64,000 nucleotides of DNA from Chitinophagaceae bacterium (lineage in GTDB: Bacteria; Bacteroidota; Bacteroidia; Chitinophagales; Chitinophagaceae), in the NCBI GenBank assembly GCA_016706055.1, contig JADJKL010000002.1, positions 186,001 through 250,000 on the forward strand. Reading direction: 5' to 3'. The notes under the pieces were generated by a model, which was given only the letters and a program-made list of their open reading frames with translations, was not told the DNA's origin and ran no database searches. Shown here in pieces: positions 1-9,343 of this stretch (position 1 is its first letter; each line of letters opens with the position of its first letter). Made by a program: the position numbers and the translations under genes.

Positions 1-425
1 TTGTTCTCCAGTTCGTTCAGCACTTTTTTCATGATGCTGGTGGTTCTTGTATCAGGAGCTAATTTGATACCGACACCATTGTCTTCAATCCAATCGGGGA
101 AATCGGGAGCGAAGAGACGGAATTCACCATTCTTTCCATCCAAATTTATGAGTACCCCTTTTACTGGTTCTTCACCAGTTATAAAACATTCGATGGCCGC
201 TCCATCACGGAACATATTTGCTTCTGGTGGAAAACTGAGTTTGAAATTTACTTCGGGATAATCTGCATAACCAAAATTTTTGCGAGTAACAATAATAGGA
301 TGTAGGGCAAGGCCTTCAGACTTTAATGCTTTTAAAGAATGCTGCTGATCTAAACGATATCGCTGTGCCTGTTCCTTTTCTTCGAGGTCGATACATTTCA
401 ATAACCGCTGAATATCCTGATGCAT
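1..425 (-). CDS. SF1/IGHMBP2-type AAA helicase, N-terminal part (partial)
   Basis: The minus frame is open from an ATG at 425 to the window edge, so only about 141 N-terminal residues are visible. The protein begins MHQDIQRLLKCIDLEEKEQ and continues through HSLKALKSEGLALHPI and SFPPEANMFRDGAAIECF. This resembles the N-terminal OB-like region of Bacteroidota AAA-domain superfamily I helicases of the SMUBP2/IGHMBP2 group, in which the P-loop comes later. The motor motifs lie outside the window, so the helicase call rests on N-terminal similarity that I recall rather than computed. The ORF on the opposite strand over 1-261 is a shadow. Confidence 0.6.
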   Translation of the reverse strand, partial: MHQDIQRLLKCIDLEEKEQAQRYRLDQQHSLKALKSEGLALHPIIVTRKNFGYADYPEVNFKLSFPPEANMFRDGAAIECFITGEEPVKGVLINLDGKNGEFRLFAPDFPDWIEDNGVGIKLAPDTRTTSIMKKVLNELEN

Positions 426-679
426 GATGTGAAAATAGGATTGAAGGGAGAAATAAAAAAAACTTAGTTATTTCTATTATTCAAATTATTTTTTTTGAAA
501 ACCGATATGATCATTGAATTCAAAATGACATATCCCTTACTATTTTATAATATGAGTGTAATTTCTACAAATTACTATTAGTTTATTAACAGAATAGAAT
601 TGAAGGGGATAACTTTTGCTTATTAAAAAGAGGTTGAATTTTTAACTTTACGTAATAATTATTTCATAAAAAACCTGCA

Positions 680-1978
680 ATGATTCCATTTTTTTTAAAA
701 TCCATTATTTTAAGTTTCTTCTTTTTTATTTCATTCAATTCTTTTGGACAAACAACTAATACCTATACAACGTCTACCACTTGGGTAGTTCCGTTAACAG
801 TAACAAGCATTGTTATTAAAGTACATGGAGGAGGAGGAGGAACTGGCGGTCAGGATTGTGGAGCTGGTTGCAGTAATTCAGCGGCAGGTCAGACTGGATA
901 TGTTAATGCTTCATTCGCTGTTACACCCGGAGATGTGATAGGTATTTATCCAGGAGGCAAAGGTGTAAACGGAGGGAATAGTGTTTCTGGAACCGGGGGT
1001 GGAAGCGGTGGAGCAGATACTTACCCTTCTCTTAATTTCAATGGAGGTACTGGTGGAAATGCAGGTAGTTCTGGATCTTCTGGTGGAGGCGGAGGCGGAG
1101 GTGCTGCATCTGTTGTCACCATCAATTCAGTAATAAGAATTGTTGCTGGGGGTGCTGCTGGTGGTGGTGGAATGGCTAACTTGGCCGGTTCTGGACTTCC
1201 AGGAAATTCTACTACATCTTCTAACGGTTTGAATAATGGAGGGAACGGCACTACACCGGGTGGAGATGGTGGTGGTGGTGGTGCTAGTGGCGGCGGTCAG
1301 TTTGCTTCTGTGGGCGGAGGTGTTCATGCAGCAGGTGGGGAAAGTGCAGGCAACGGAGGCTTTCGGGGTGCTAATGCAATAACAACTGCCAGCCTTGTAA
1401 CTACAAACGGAACAATTGCATGGGCAAATGGTGGACAGATTGCAATAACGTTTCTTTCAACCTTACCTGTACAATTATTAGATTTTAAAGCGTCTAAACA
1501 GATACGTAATGTAGTTCTTACTTGGAGTACAGCTTCTGAGCAAAATGCAAAGGATTTTATTATACAACGAAGTAAAAATGGCCAGCAATGGGATGATATC
1601 GGCTCTGTAACGGCAATTGGAAATTCAACCACACGTCAGGATTACGAGTTTACTGATCAGAACCCTTTATCTAATTCAAATTATTATCGTCTCCAACAAC
1701 GAGATCAGGATCATAACTTTTTATTTAGCAAAATAGTCGTCTTACAAAATTCAGGCATCGTTGGGAATTTATTTGTATATCCTAATCCGGTTATAAATGG
1801 AATGATGACAGTTTGGTTGCAAGAAGCATCCGAAATAGCAATTTATAATGTTAGCGGGGCAAGAATGATGCAACAAAAATTTACGGCAGGTAAACACCTG
1901 GTAAATCTTTCGCACTTACCAAAAGGTAATTATTATATACGGTCAGGTGGCGAGGGTATAAAAATATTATTGCAATAA
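680..1978 (+). CDS. Secreted glycine-rich protein with T9SS type A sorting domain
   Basis: A 432-residue exported protein. Residues 1-23 form a signal peptide with a long F/I/L core ending SFGQ. Residues about 50-250 are extremely rich in Gly, Ser, Asn and Thr (GGGGG runs), as in glycine-rich surface proteins. The part after LPVQLLDFKASKQIRNVVLTW resembles the fibronectin-like module that precedes Por sorting tails. The last 70 residues (VYPNPVINGMMTVWL, IAIYNVSGARM, LPKGNYYIR) match a type A C-terminal signal, so export across the outer membrane by the type IX system is expected. A strong terminator follows directly. Its ligand or function is unknown. Confidence 0.85.
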   Translation: MIPFFLKSIILSFFFFISFNSFGQTTNTYTTSTTWVVPLTVTSIVIKVHGGGGGTGGQDCGAGCSNSAAGQTGYVNASFAVTPGDVIGIYPGGKGVNGGNSVSGTGGGSGGADTYPSLNFNGGTGGNAGSSGSSGGGGGGGAASVVTINSVIRIVAGGAAGGGGMANLAGSGLPGNSTTSSNGLNNGGNGTTPGGDGGGGGASGGGQFASVGGGVHAAGGESAGNGGFRGANAITTASLVTTNGTIAWANGGQIAITFLSTLPVQLLDFKASKQIRNVVLTWSTASEQNAKDFIIQRSKNGQQWDDIGSVTAIGNSTTRQDYEFTDQNPLSNSNYYRLQQRDQDHNFLFSKIVVLQNSGIVGNLFVYPNPVINGMMTVWLQEASEIAIYNVSGARMMQQKFTAGKHLVNLSHLPKGNYYIRSGGEGIKILLQ

Positions 1979-1988
1979 ATAAAATGAA

Positions 1989-2040
1989 ATCTTAAAATAA
2001 GAAGCCGGTTACAAAAGTAACCGGCTTCTTATTTTAAGAT
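1989..2040. terminator. Bidirectional intrinsic terminator, 24-bp perfect stem
   Basis: Arms 1989-2012 and 2017-2040 are perfectly complementary around an AAAA loop, with a GC-rich core (GAAGCCGGTTAC) and A/T-rich outer flanks. The hairpin sits between the converging T9SS cargo gene and the DinB gene and can end transcripts from both sides. Confidence 0.9.
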
Positions 2041-2066
2041 CCGTTCAATAGTATAACAACAACGAA

Positions 2067-2585
2067 TTAGTTTCCTTGCTGTGCCATCATGGCTTGAAAT
2101 TCTTCATATGTAGGTCCATAAAGACCGGGCACTGTATTTCCAGATGCTCTAAGATGCGCTACCAACTCTCCACGATGATGATATAGATGGTTGTATAAGA
2201 AACCTCTTACTACTGTTATTCTTGGCATTGGCGGCATAAGGTCTTGCCCACCCATTTGCATACTCCATATATTCATATAAGTGGATTCATCGCTATTTTC
2301 CAACACGGCTTTGGCTTTAGCAATTTTTCTTCAAGCTTAGCCAATATTTGAGGCTTTGCTGATATCGCCTTTATCATATTTGTAAGTATCCATGCTGAAT
2401 ACATCCACATCAAAAGTGGCACCAAACCAATTATATACTTCCGCAATATGCGATGCCAGCTGCCCTATAGACCATAAATGCGGTTGCGGCCTGTAATCTA
2501 ATGCTGAATCAGGAATTGCTTTTACTAACTTAAGGGTGTTCTCTGCCTCATGGGCAAATTCGGCTAATAAAGATTGCTTTATCAT
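2067..2585 (-). pseudogene. DinB-family protein, interrupted by two compensating indels
   Basis: The N-terminal piece (2337-2585, starting MIKQSLLAEFAHEAENTLKL) and the C-terminal piece (2067-2306) lie in the same frame, separated by ten codons containing TAA and TGA stops. Removing one base at the CC of 2341-2342 and adding one T to the T5 run at 2324-2328 restores the reading ASNIAKLEEKIAKAKAV. That gives a continuous protein of about 172 residues. It has the DinB four-helix pattern: HLWSIGQLASHIAEVYNWF with an N-terminal histidine, and NHLYHHRGELVAHLR with the paired HH metal ligands. DinB-fold proteins are metal-dependent putative hydrolases or thiol transferases; the substrate is unknown. 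Two indels 13 bases apart look like sequencing error rather than decay. Confidence 0.8.
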
Positions 2586-2733
2586 AATAAATATTTTTAG
2601 CTTACTAATATAACATTATTAGTTGAGCTAAAAGACAAGTTTTGGAGTAGTGGCAAATCTGCCTTTATAAATATTTCTATTTATCCATCAGGAGAATTAA
2701 TTTTTATTACAAAGAATACTATAACTTTCCCCG

Positions 2734-3216
2734 ATGGCAAAAGTTACACTAAATAGGGATACTGAATTTGTTGTAGGCGAAGAGAAGGTGCTTGTATATG
2801 TAATGGCAATTTTATTCTTCGGTCTATTTGTCTATGCAGTAATTGATGCCTTTCTTAAAGGATTTACTAATCTTACCTACACCAGCTATCTGTTTGCATT
2901 GGCATTACTGCCGGCATTGTATTTCTTTAAAAAGGGAAGAAGCAATGCTATTCATATCCGTATAAATAAAACTGGCATTTACCAACAGGAAAAACTGATA
3001 ACGGGCTGGGCAAATTTTTTGAATGCCTATGTAACGCAAAAAGAAAAAACAATAAGTATACAGGATAATTTTTTACTGATTGTTGAATACTCAAAAGAAG
3101 GAAGCGATAAAGGGTTTCGAAAAAAAATACCATTAACAAATACACAGAATAAATCGGAGGAGCAAGTGCTGGAAGCGGTTAAATTCTTTTGGCTAGGTTT
3201 TCGTAGAGGGTTCTAA
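2734..3216 (+). CDS. Hypothetical two-TM membrane protein with cytosolic PH-like tail
   Basis: A 160-residue protein that I do not recognise. Two hydrophobic segments occur at about residues 18-40 (VYVMAILFFGLFVYAVIDAF) and 50-66 (YLFALALLPALYFF). A soluble C-terminal part of about 90 residues with alternating strands follows (IHIRINKTGIYQQE, ISIQDNFLLIVEY). This two-TM plus beta-domain shape resembles small bacterial PH-like membrane proteins. It lies 16 bases upstream of the DoxX gene and is probably co-transcribed with it. Confidence 0.6.
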   Translation: MAKVTLNRDTEFVVGEEKVLVYVMAILFFGLFVYAVIDAFLKGFTNLTYTSYLFALALLPALYFFKKGRSNAIHIRINKTGIYQQEKLITGWANFLNAYVTQKEKTISIQDNFLLIVEYSKEGSDKGFRKKIPLTNTQNKSEEQVLEAVKFFWLGFRRGF

Positions 3217-3232
3217 TAATAAATCTTAAAAC

Positions 3233-3628
3233 ATGAATTTCTTCAACAACAATTTTCTGCTACGATTTGCGGTAGCAGTAATCCTGCTGGCTCACGGTAT
3301 TCCCGGAATGATAGATGGTGGCGTAAACGATTTTGGAAAATTCTATTTAAATGAGTCCGGGTTTTCACCAATAGGTGTGCCACTTGCATGGGCTATAAAA
3401 TTATCTCACATAGCGGCTGCCATTTGTTTGCTCACTAATCGCTTTATAAAACCAGCTGCCATCATTACTATTTTAGTATTGATAATGGGCATCATTATGG
3501 TTCATTTTAAAGAAGGCTGGTATGTAGTAGGCGGTGGCAGAAATGGTATGGAGTTCAACTTCTTGCTGATTTTCGTTCTGCTAAGTTTTGTATTTCCAAA
3601 TGGATTTACCAAAAAGAATAAAATTTAA
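3233..3628 (+). CDS. DoxX family membrane protein
   Basis: A 131-residue integral membrane protein with four predicted helices. The first carries the typical DoxX start (LLRFAVAVILLAHGIPGM), followed by GVPLAWAIKLSHIAAAICLLT, FIKPAAIITILVLIMGIIMV and FNFLLIFVLLSFVF. Members of this family are small quinone-pool or redox-associated proteins, many of unknown role. The gene follows the two-TM hypothetical gene closely. Its stop overlaps by 4 bases the stop of the converging gene at 3625. Confidence 0.8.
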   Translation: MNFFNNNFLLRFAVAVILLAHGIPGMIDGGVNDFGKFYLNESGFSPIGVPLAWAIKLSHIAAAICLLTNRFIKPAAIITILVLIMGIIMVHFKEGWYVVGGGRNGMEFNFLLIFVLLSFVFPNGFTKKNKI

Positions 3629-4206
3629 TCAGTTTTTGTTCCCTCCAGCACATTTACACCTTTTGGCAATGGGTTGCCAGAAGAACGGCGAAAAGTAACC
3701 ACTTGTCCAACATGCCACAACGCATCGGCAATTGGGCCATTTACAAGATTCCAGAAGGGATACTCCTGTTTGTTGTTTGTTCGTTCAAATATCATATCAA
3801 AATCTTCGAGGTTAGCACCTGGTTGTTTTAGTATTTCACTTGCCTGTTGAATTTGCAACAAGGTTTTTGTACGCAGCTCTTCGAATGTAAGTTTTTCAAA
3901 ACCAGATGATCCAGTTGTTGATTTCTTACTCACTGCATTTAATAAAATAAAAGTAAGGCCATCAATATGTTGTAATGTTTCCATGCTTGTTCTGGCATCT
4001 TCCGAAGGTTTAAAAGAAAGATCTTTATCTGTCAATCTTTCTGTGGCCCAGAAATAACGAAAACCAAGTCCGTCAACCATTCTTGCAGCTACCGTTGCAG
4101 GTGTAAATATTGCCGGAGCTTCTGGTATCTGATAATAAAAAGGCTTGTTCTGTGCTGAAGAATTTATAGTAATCATTGTTGCTAGTAGAAAGATAATTGT
4201 TCTCAT
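3625..4206 (-). CDS. Exported DinB-like protein
   Basis: A 193-residue protein with a signal peptide (MRTIIFLLATMITINSSAQ). The mature part resembles DinB-superfamily helical bundles: ARMVDGLGFRYFWATERLTDKDLSFKPSEDARTSMETLQHI and IADALWHVGQVVTFRRSSGNPLP. Conserved His residues sit in LQHI and LWHVGQ, as expected for the metal site. It differs from the cytosolic DinB protein at 2067 by being exported. A secreted enzyme or binding role is inferred only from the fold. Confidence 0.7.
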   Translation of the reverse strand: MRTIIFLLATMITINSSAQNKPFYYQIPEAPAIFTPATVAARMVDGLGFRYFWATERLTDKDLSFKPSEDARTSMETLQHIDGLTFILLNAVSKKSTTGSSGFEKLTFEELRTKTLLQIQQASEILKQPGANLEDFDMIFERTNNKQEYPFWNLVNGPIADALWHVGQVVTFRRSSGNPLPKGVNVLEGTKTD

Positions 4207-4378
4207 TGCTCTAATCTTTTTTTAAATGTAGGGATTAATTGCTGCTAATAGTTGTCGTTGATGTAATTAAAAGCATTTCAGGAGAATGATGAACGGTTAC
4301 ACAGGTTGATTGAAAAAGACGAGATAACTAATTTCTATTTTACTTTTATGTCATTCAATCTAAATTAAAACAAAGCTT

Positions 4379-5509
4379 ATGTTTAAATTCATAAAAGTTT
4401 ATAGTCGCATTCCATTGCTGATAGTTTTCTTACTGGTTGTTGCAACTGGTAATGCACAATTATTACAACTGCCAGATGGTGGTGTAAATTTCAAAAGTAA
4501 TGCGGGTAGAAAAGTAGGAATGACAGACATTGAAATAAACTGGAATGCTCCGGGAGTAAAAGGAAGAGAAGGAAAGATTTGGGGAACCAGTGTAGCTAAT
4601 TATGGTTTTGAAGTATTGGGCTTTGGTTCAAACATGCCATCACCATGGAGAGCTGGTGCCAATGAAAGTACTACCATTTCCTTTTCAACAGATGTTACTA
4701 TAAATGGTAAATCATTAGCCGCAGGTACTTATGGTTTTTTTATTGCATTATATACTGACTCCTGTACACTTATTTTTAATAAGAATACAAAAGGTTGGGG
4801 AAGTTATTTTTATAACAGCAACTTGGATGTGCTGCGGGTAACAACTTTACAACAAAAAGATATGAAGGAAAGTAAAGAGCGGCTTGAATATACTTTTGCT
4901 AAACAAACAGCAAACACTATAGAAGTGGCATTGGAGTGGGAGAGATGGAGAATTCCTTTTACTGTTACTACAGACGTGAAGCAAACAACGCTGGCTTATT
5001 TGAAATCACAAATGAGCGGCGCAATGGGTTTTGATCCACCAAGTCTTGAAACGGCTGCCGGTTGGTGCTTACAAAATGAAGTGAATTATGAAGAAGCATT
5101 GAACTGGGCCAACTCTGCTGTTGATCCAAATCTTGGTGGAGTAAAAACATTCAGGGCATTATCAACTAAGGCAGGATTGCTAAATAAATTAAACCGTCAG
5201 CAGGAAGCTGACGAATTAATGACTGTAGCATTAGATAATGCAACAAGTATTGAAATGCATGGATATGGCCGGCAGTTGCTGACACAAAATAAAGTGAAAG
5301 AAGCTATGCAAGTCTTTCAAAAAAATTACGACAAGTATAAAGGAGCATGGCCAACTAATGTTGGCATGATGCGGGGTTATTCAGCTTCAGGCAATCTGAA
5401 GAAAGCATTGGAACATGCAAAATTGGCGTTGGCACAAGCACCTGATGCAGGAAATAAATCTGCACTTGAACAAGCTGTTCAAAAGCTGACAGAAGGAAAA
5501 CCTTTATAG
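4379..5509 (+). CDS. DUF2911 domain-containing exported protein
   Basis: A 376-residue protein with an N-terminal signal segment ending VVATGNAQ. Residues about 40-190 carry the DUF2911 signature: MTDIEINWNAPGVKGREGKIWG, MPSPWRAGANESTTISFSTDV and LAAGTYGFFIALYTDSCTLIFN. Residues about 215-370 contain helical repeats compatible with TPRs (YEEALNWANSAVD, KKALEHAKLALAQAPD). DUF2911 proteins are common in Bacteroidota and their function is not known. Periplasmic or outer-membrane location is inferred from the signal peptide. Confidence 0.85.
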   Translation: MFKFIKVYSRIPLLIVFLLVVATGNAQLLQLPDGGVNFKSNAGRKVGMTDIEINWNAPGVKGREGKIWGTSVANYGFEVLGFGSNMPSPWRAGANESTTISFSTDVTINGKSLAAGTYGFFIALYTDSCTLIFNKNTKGWGSYFYNSNLDVLRVTTLQQKDMKESKERLEYTFAKQTANTIEVALEWERWRIPFTVTTDVKQTTLAYLKSQMSGAMGFDPPSLETAAGWCLQNEVNYEEALNWANSAVDPNLGGVKTFRALSTKAGLLNKLNRQQEADELMTVALDNATSIEMHGYGRQLLTQNKVKEAMQVFQKNYDKYKGAWPTNVGMMRGYSASGNLKKALEHAKLALAQAPDAGNKSALEQAVQKLTEGKPL

Positions 5510-5590
5510 ACCTTTTATAAATAATTTTCATCTTCTAATTAATTCTTCTTAGAAAATAATATTTATATTTCAGGTATAAATATTATTTCT

Positions 5591-7258
5591 ATGAAGCATC
5601 AACTGCTGCTTTCTGTTATTTTTATTTCACTTTTTTCCAGAGTCATTGCTCAAACGAAAAGTGAAACAACAGATAATGATCTCAATTCTTATTTTAAACC
5701 TGTAAAGTGGAGATGCATCGGCCCGTTTCGTGGTGGTCGTTCAGTAGGTTCTACAGGGGTAGTTGGTGCTTCCAATACATATTATATGGGCACCACAGGT
5801 GGTGGTCTTTGGAAGACAGATGATATGGGCATTACCTGGTCAAATATTTCGGATGGGTATTTTAAAACCGGTTCTGTTGGTGCAGTTGCTGTTGCCGAAA
5901 GTGATGCCAATGTTATTTATGTAGGTATGGGCGAACATGCTGTTCGTGGTGTAATGACCTCACATGGTGATGGGGTATATAAAAGTACAGATGCAGGAAA
6001 GACATGGACGAAGATGGGATTGGAAACAACGCAACATATCTCCCGGATTGCAATTCATCCAAAGGATCCTAACATAGTTTATGTAGCAGCACAAGGTGCA
6101 TTATATAGTCAGTCGAAGCAACGGGGCATTTATAAGTCAACAGACGGAGGTGTAACCTGGAAAAATATTTTATATGTAGATGAAAAAACCGGTTGTGCAG
6201 AATTATCAATGGATATGAATAATCCACGAATATTATACGCAGCCATGTGGGAGCATGGTCGGCTTCCTTGGAAAGTAATTAGCGGCGGATCTGGTAGCGG
6301 CTTATACAAATCAACAGATGGTGGTGATACATGGGAAAAAATGAAAGAAGGCTTGCCGCCAATATTGGGTAAAATGTCAATTGCAGTTTGTCGTTCGAAT
6401 TCAGAAAAAGTTTATGCCTTAATAGAAAGTGATTGGGAAAAAGAAGCAGGTGGATTATATGTTTCAGAAAATGCTGGGAAAAGCTGGTCGCAGGTTACAA
6501 AAGATCACCGGCTGATACAACGGTCATGGTATTATATCGAATTATTTCCCGATCCGTTGAATGAAAATACACTTTATGTGATGAGTGCACCGGCACTACG
6601 TTCTATTGATGGAGGAAAAAACTGGGAAGATATTTCTGCTACGCATGGAGATTATCATGATTTATGGATCAATCCAAACAATTCGAATAACATGATTATT
6701 TCTGATGATGGTGGTGCTGCAATCACATTCAACAAAGGAAAATCCTGGAGCAGCCAGCAAAATATGCCCACTGCTCAGATTTATCGTATTAATGTAGATA
6801 ATAAATTTCCGTATAATATTTATGGTGGACAACAGGATAATAGTTCTGTAAAAATTGCCAGCCGGGAATTAGGTAGTGGAAGTATTTCGACAAGAAGCTG
6901 GACAGCATCTGCAGGTGGTGAAAGTGCTTTTCTTGCATTTAATCCAGATGATCCTCAATTTGTGTTAGGAGGAAGTTATTTAGGAACCATTGAAATGCTT
7001 GATAATAATGCAAAAGCATCTACCAATATAATGGCAGCACCAATCCAGTACTTAGGAAGGGAAACAAAGGATATGAAATACCGCTTTAACTGGAATGCTC
7101 CAATCATCTGGTCTAAACATGAAACAAATACTTATTATCATGGTGCACAATATTTATTAAAGACAACTGATAATGGGAAGACATGGACAGAAGCATCTCC
7201 TGACCTTACTCGTAATGAAAAAGAAAAACAGGGGAAAAGGTGGCGGTCCAATAACTAA
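5591..7258 (+). CDS. BNR/sortilin (VPS10)-repeat exported protein, N-terminal fragment of a frameshifted gene
   Basis: A signal peptide (ending SRVIAQ) precedes a long beta-propeller. Typical BNR/Asp-box motifs recur: KSTDAGKTWTKM, KSTDGGVTWKNI, KSTDGGDTWEKM, SENAGKSWSQV, RSIDGGKNWEDI and TDNGKTWTEA. The opening SYFKPVKWRCIGPFRGGRSVG is typical of the roughly 1,050-residue Bacteroidota family usually labelled glycosyl hydrolase, VPS10 domain or sortilin-like. The frame ends early because the A4 run at 7235-7238 is one base too long. After it the frame reads RWRSNN and stop instead of GGGPITNEAVG. No sugar-cleaving residues can be assigned by eye, so glycosidase activity is unproven. Confidence 0.85.
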   Translation: MKHQLLLSVIFISLFSRVIAQTKSETTDNDLNSYFKPVKWRCIGPFRGGRSVGSTGVVGASNTYYMGTTGGGLWKTDDMGITWSNISDGYFKTGSVGAVAVAESDANVIYVGMGEHAVRGVMTSHGDGVYKSTDAGKTWTKMGLETTQHISRIAIHPKDPNIVYVAAQGALYSQSKQRGIYKSTDGGVTWKNILYVDEKTGCAELSMDMNNPRILYAAMWEHGRLPWKVISGGSGSGLYKSTDGGDTWEKMKEGLPPILGKMSIAVCRSNSEKVYALIESDWEKEAGGLYVSENAGKSWSQVTKDHRLIQRSWYYIELFPDPLNENTLYVMSAPALRSIDGGKNWEDISATHGDYHDLWINPNNSNNMIISDDGGAAITFNKGKSWSSQQNMPTAQIYRINVDNKFPYNIYGGQQDNSSVKIASRELGSGSISTRSWTASAGGESAFLAFNPDDPQFVLGGSYLGTIEMLDNNAKASTNIMAAPIQYLGRETKDMKYRFNWNAPIIWSKHETNTYYHGAQYLLKTTDNGKTWTEASPDLTRNEKEKQGKRWRSNN

Positions 7259-8756
7259 TGAAGCAGTAGGTGCTGAGAATTATGGAACCTTGAGTTATAT
7301 AATGGAGTCGCCACAAGAAAAAGGAGTAATATGGACAGGCAGCGACGATGGATTAGTATATCTTACCAGAGACGGTGGTGCACATTGGCAAAATGTAACA
7401 CCTGTAGGTTTACAGGAATGTCTTATCAACGCAATAGAGGTTTCACCATTCGATAAAGCAACAGCTTATATTGCCACTACCAGATACAAGTTTAATGATC
7501 ATACACCCGGATTATATAAAACAACTGATTACGGCAAGTCATGGACAAAGATTACAAACGGAATACCTGCTGGTGCATTTACAAGAGTTGTAAGAGAAGA
7601 TGATACAAGAAAAGACTTGTTATTTGCCGGAACAGAAACAGGTTTATACATTTCATGGGATGGTGGAAAAGCTTGGACATCTTTTCAATTGAATTTACCA
7701 ATAACACCCATTACAGATTTACGTATTCATCAGGGAAATTTAATTGCATCCACTTCCGGACGATCTTTCTGGATATTGGATGACCTGAGTTTACTTCGCC
7801 AATACAAAAAGGATGTTGCCTCTTTTTCAATTTTGCAACCATCACCTGCTTATTTGGTAAATGGTTCTAGTGAGCTGGATAAAACGGATACTAGTTTTAC
7901 TGGATTGGATAAATTCAGTGGCGTAAATCCTGCAACCGGTGTCGTTCTGTATTATACATTGCCTTCATTAAAAGATGATGATATAATAAAAATGGATATT
8001 AGAGATGCCGAAGGAAATCCTGTTCGCAGTTTTAGTTCAAAAGGCGATAGTACTTATAAAAAATATGATGGCGGCCCGAACGAAGAACCTTTATTATCAA
8101 AATTAAAAGGTGTTAACCGATTTGTATGGGATATGCGATACAACACAATCCCAGGTGTACCGAATGTTTATATAGAAAGTAGTTACCGTGGACATAAGGC
8201 TTCTCCGGGAAAATATACTGTCTCAATATTTATGAACGGGCAAAAAGTAATGACTGATGCCACAATCCTGTCCAACCCTTTATATCAAATTGATGCAGCT
8301 ACTTATAAAGAATATCATACAATGATGAATGATATGGAACAAGAAGTTACAATGATGCACCAGTTAGTAAATAGTCTGAACACAAAAAAAATACAGTTGG
8401 AAGGCATTCTTAATTCGCTTTCAGGAGATGAAAAGTATGCTTCCTTGAAAAAAGGAGGAGAAGTACTATCAAAGAAAATGAAAACTTGGGATGAAGACAT
8501 GGTTCAGCGTAGATCAAAAGCCTATGATGATGTAGAAAATTTTGAGAATAAATTTACTGCGAATTATATGTTCCTTATCAACCAGACTGAAAGTGATTTA
8601 CCCAGAGTTAATCAACCAAACATTGATAGGCTAATAGAATTAAATAAAACATGGGCAACTTTAAAAGTAAGAGCTGACGAAATATTGAATAAAGATATTC
8701 CCGCATTCAATAAATTACTGTGGGCAGCAGGGGTAGGAGCTATTTGGGAAAAATAA
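7239..8756 (+). CDS. BNR/sortilin-repeat exported protein, C-terminal fragment
   Basis: This is the in-frame continuation of the gene starting at 5591, after a one-base correction near 7235-7238; the two parts together span 5591-8756, about 1,055 residues. It holds the remaining propeller repeats (TGSDDGLVYLTRDGGAHWQNV, KTTDYGKSWTKI, ISWDGGKAWTSF, ASTSGRSFWILDD). The C-terminal domain carries the RFVWDMRYNTIPGVPNVYIE segment typical of this family and a helical region near the end. An ATG-initiated reading from 7173 exists only in the wrong frame for its first 20 or so codons. If translated alone, the first plausible internal ATG is in SYIMESPQEKG. Confidence 0.8.
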   Translation, partial: GGGPITNEAVGAENYGTLSYIMESPQEKGVIWTGSDDGLVYLTRDGGAHWQNVTPVGLQECLINAIEVSPFDKATAYIATTRYKFNDHTPGLYKTTDYGKSWTKITNGIPAGAFTRVVREDDTRKDLLFAGTETGLYISWDGGKAWTSFQLNLPITPITDLRIHQGNLIASTSGRSFWILDDLSLLRQYKKDVASFSILQPSPAYLVNGSSELDKTDTSFTGLDKFSGVNPATGVVLYYTLPSLKDDDIIKMDIRDAEGNPVRSFSSKGDSTYKKYDGGPNEEPLLSKLKGVNRFVWDMRYNTIPGVPNVYIESSYRGHKASPGKYTVSIFMNGQKVMTDATILSNPLYQIDAATYKEYHTMMNDMEQEVTMMHQLVNSLNTKKIQLEGILNSLSGDEKYASLKKGGEVLSKKMKTWDEDMVQRRSKAYDDVENFENKFTANYMFLINQTESDLPRVNQPNIDRLIELNKTWATLKVRADEILNKDIPAFNKLLWAAGVGAIWEK

Positions 8757-8812
8757 TCAGGTATTAAACTATTTACAGCACTATTTTTATCTTACTTATT
8801 TCAAGTAATCTA

Positions 8813-9343
8813 ATGATTGATTTTCAACCTTTGCTTAGTAATGAACTTGTGAAAGCTAGGCCACTAATGCAGTCAGATTTTGATGATCTATACCGTGCAG
8901 CATCTGATCCATTAATATGGGAGCAACATCCAAATAAAAACAGATATCAGCTCAATGATTTTAAAAATTATTTTAAAGGTGGTATTGAGTCAGGTGGTGC
9001 CCTTTTAGTTTTAGATGCAGGAACTGAAGAAATAATCGGTAGCTCTAGATATAGTGATTATATAGTAGATACAAACACTGTTTCTATTGGCTACACATTC
9101 TTTACTCGAAAATGCTGGGGCAAAGGTTATAATCAAGCTTTAAAGCAATTAATGCTTGATCATATTTTTCAATTTGTTCAAAATGTAAATTTTTATATCG
9201 GCGCTGTGAATAAGCGGTCACAAATTTCAATTGAAAAAATAGGTGCTATAAAAACAGGAGAAGTTGAAATGGCTTATTATGGGGAACCTGCAAAACTTGA
9301 TTTTATCTACACAATAACAAAGGACCATTGGTTTCCTCAATAA
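8813..9343 (+). CDS. GNAT family N-acetyltransferase
   Basis: A 176-residue protein similar to RimJ/RimL-type GNAT acetyltransferases. It opens with FQPLLSNELVKARPLMQSDFDDLYRAASDP. It has the acetyl-CoA-binding beta4/alpha3 region at SIGYTFFTRKCWGKGYNQALKQLMLDH, with the R/Q-x-x-G-x-G/A-like KCWGKGYN loop, and ends with NKRSQISIEKIGAIKTGEVE. It probably transfers an acetyl group from acetyl-CoA to an amine; the substrate is unknown. The stop codon lies inside the loop of the terminator at 9319-9368. Confidence 0.85.
   Translation: MIDFQPLLSNELVKARPLMQSDFDDLYRAASDPLIWEQHPNKNRYQLNDFKNYFKGGIESGGALLVLDAGTEEIIGSSRYSDYIVDTNTVSIGYTFFTRKCWGKGYNQALKQLMLDHIFQFVQNVNFYIGAVNKRSQISIEKIGAIKTGEVEMAYYGEPAKLDFIYTITKDHWFPQ

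Noticed and set aside
1..261. Plus-strand open frame of 86 residues at the window start.
   Set aside because: The minus strand in the same interval encodes a helicase-like N-terminus with family sequence; this frame is its shadow.
1021..1632. Minus-strand open frames opposite the glycine-rich gene.
   Set aside because: They read as Pro-, Thr- and Ser-rich antisense of Gly codons and have no family likeness.
7225..7245. Programmed ribosomal frameshift in the BNR gene.
   Set aside because: There is no canonical slippery heptamer with a downstream structure that I can see, and similar breaks occur in many unrelated genes of the window.
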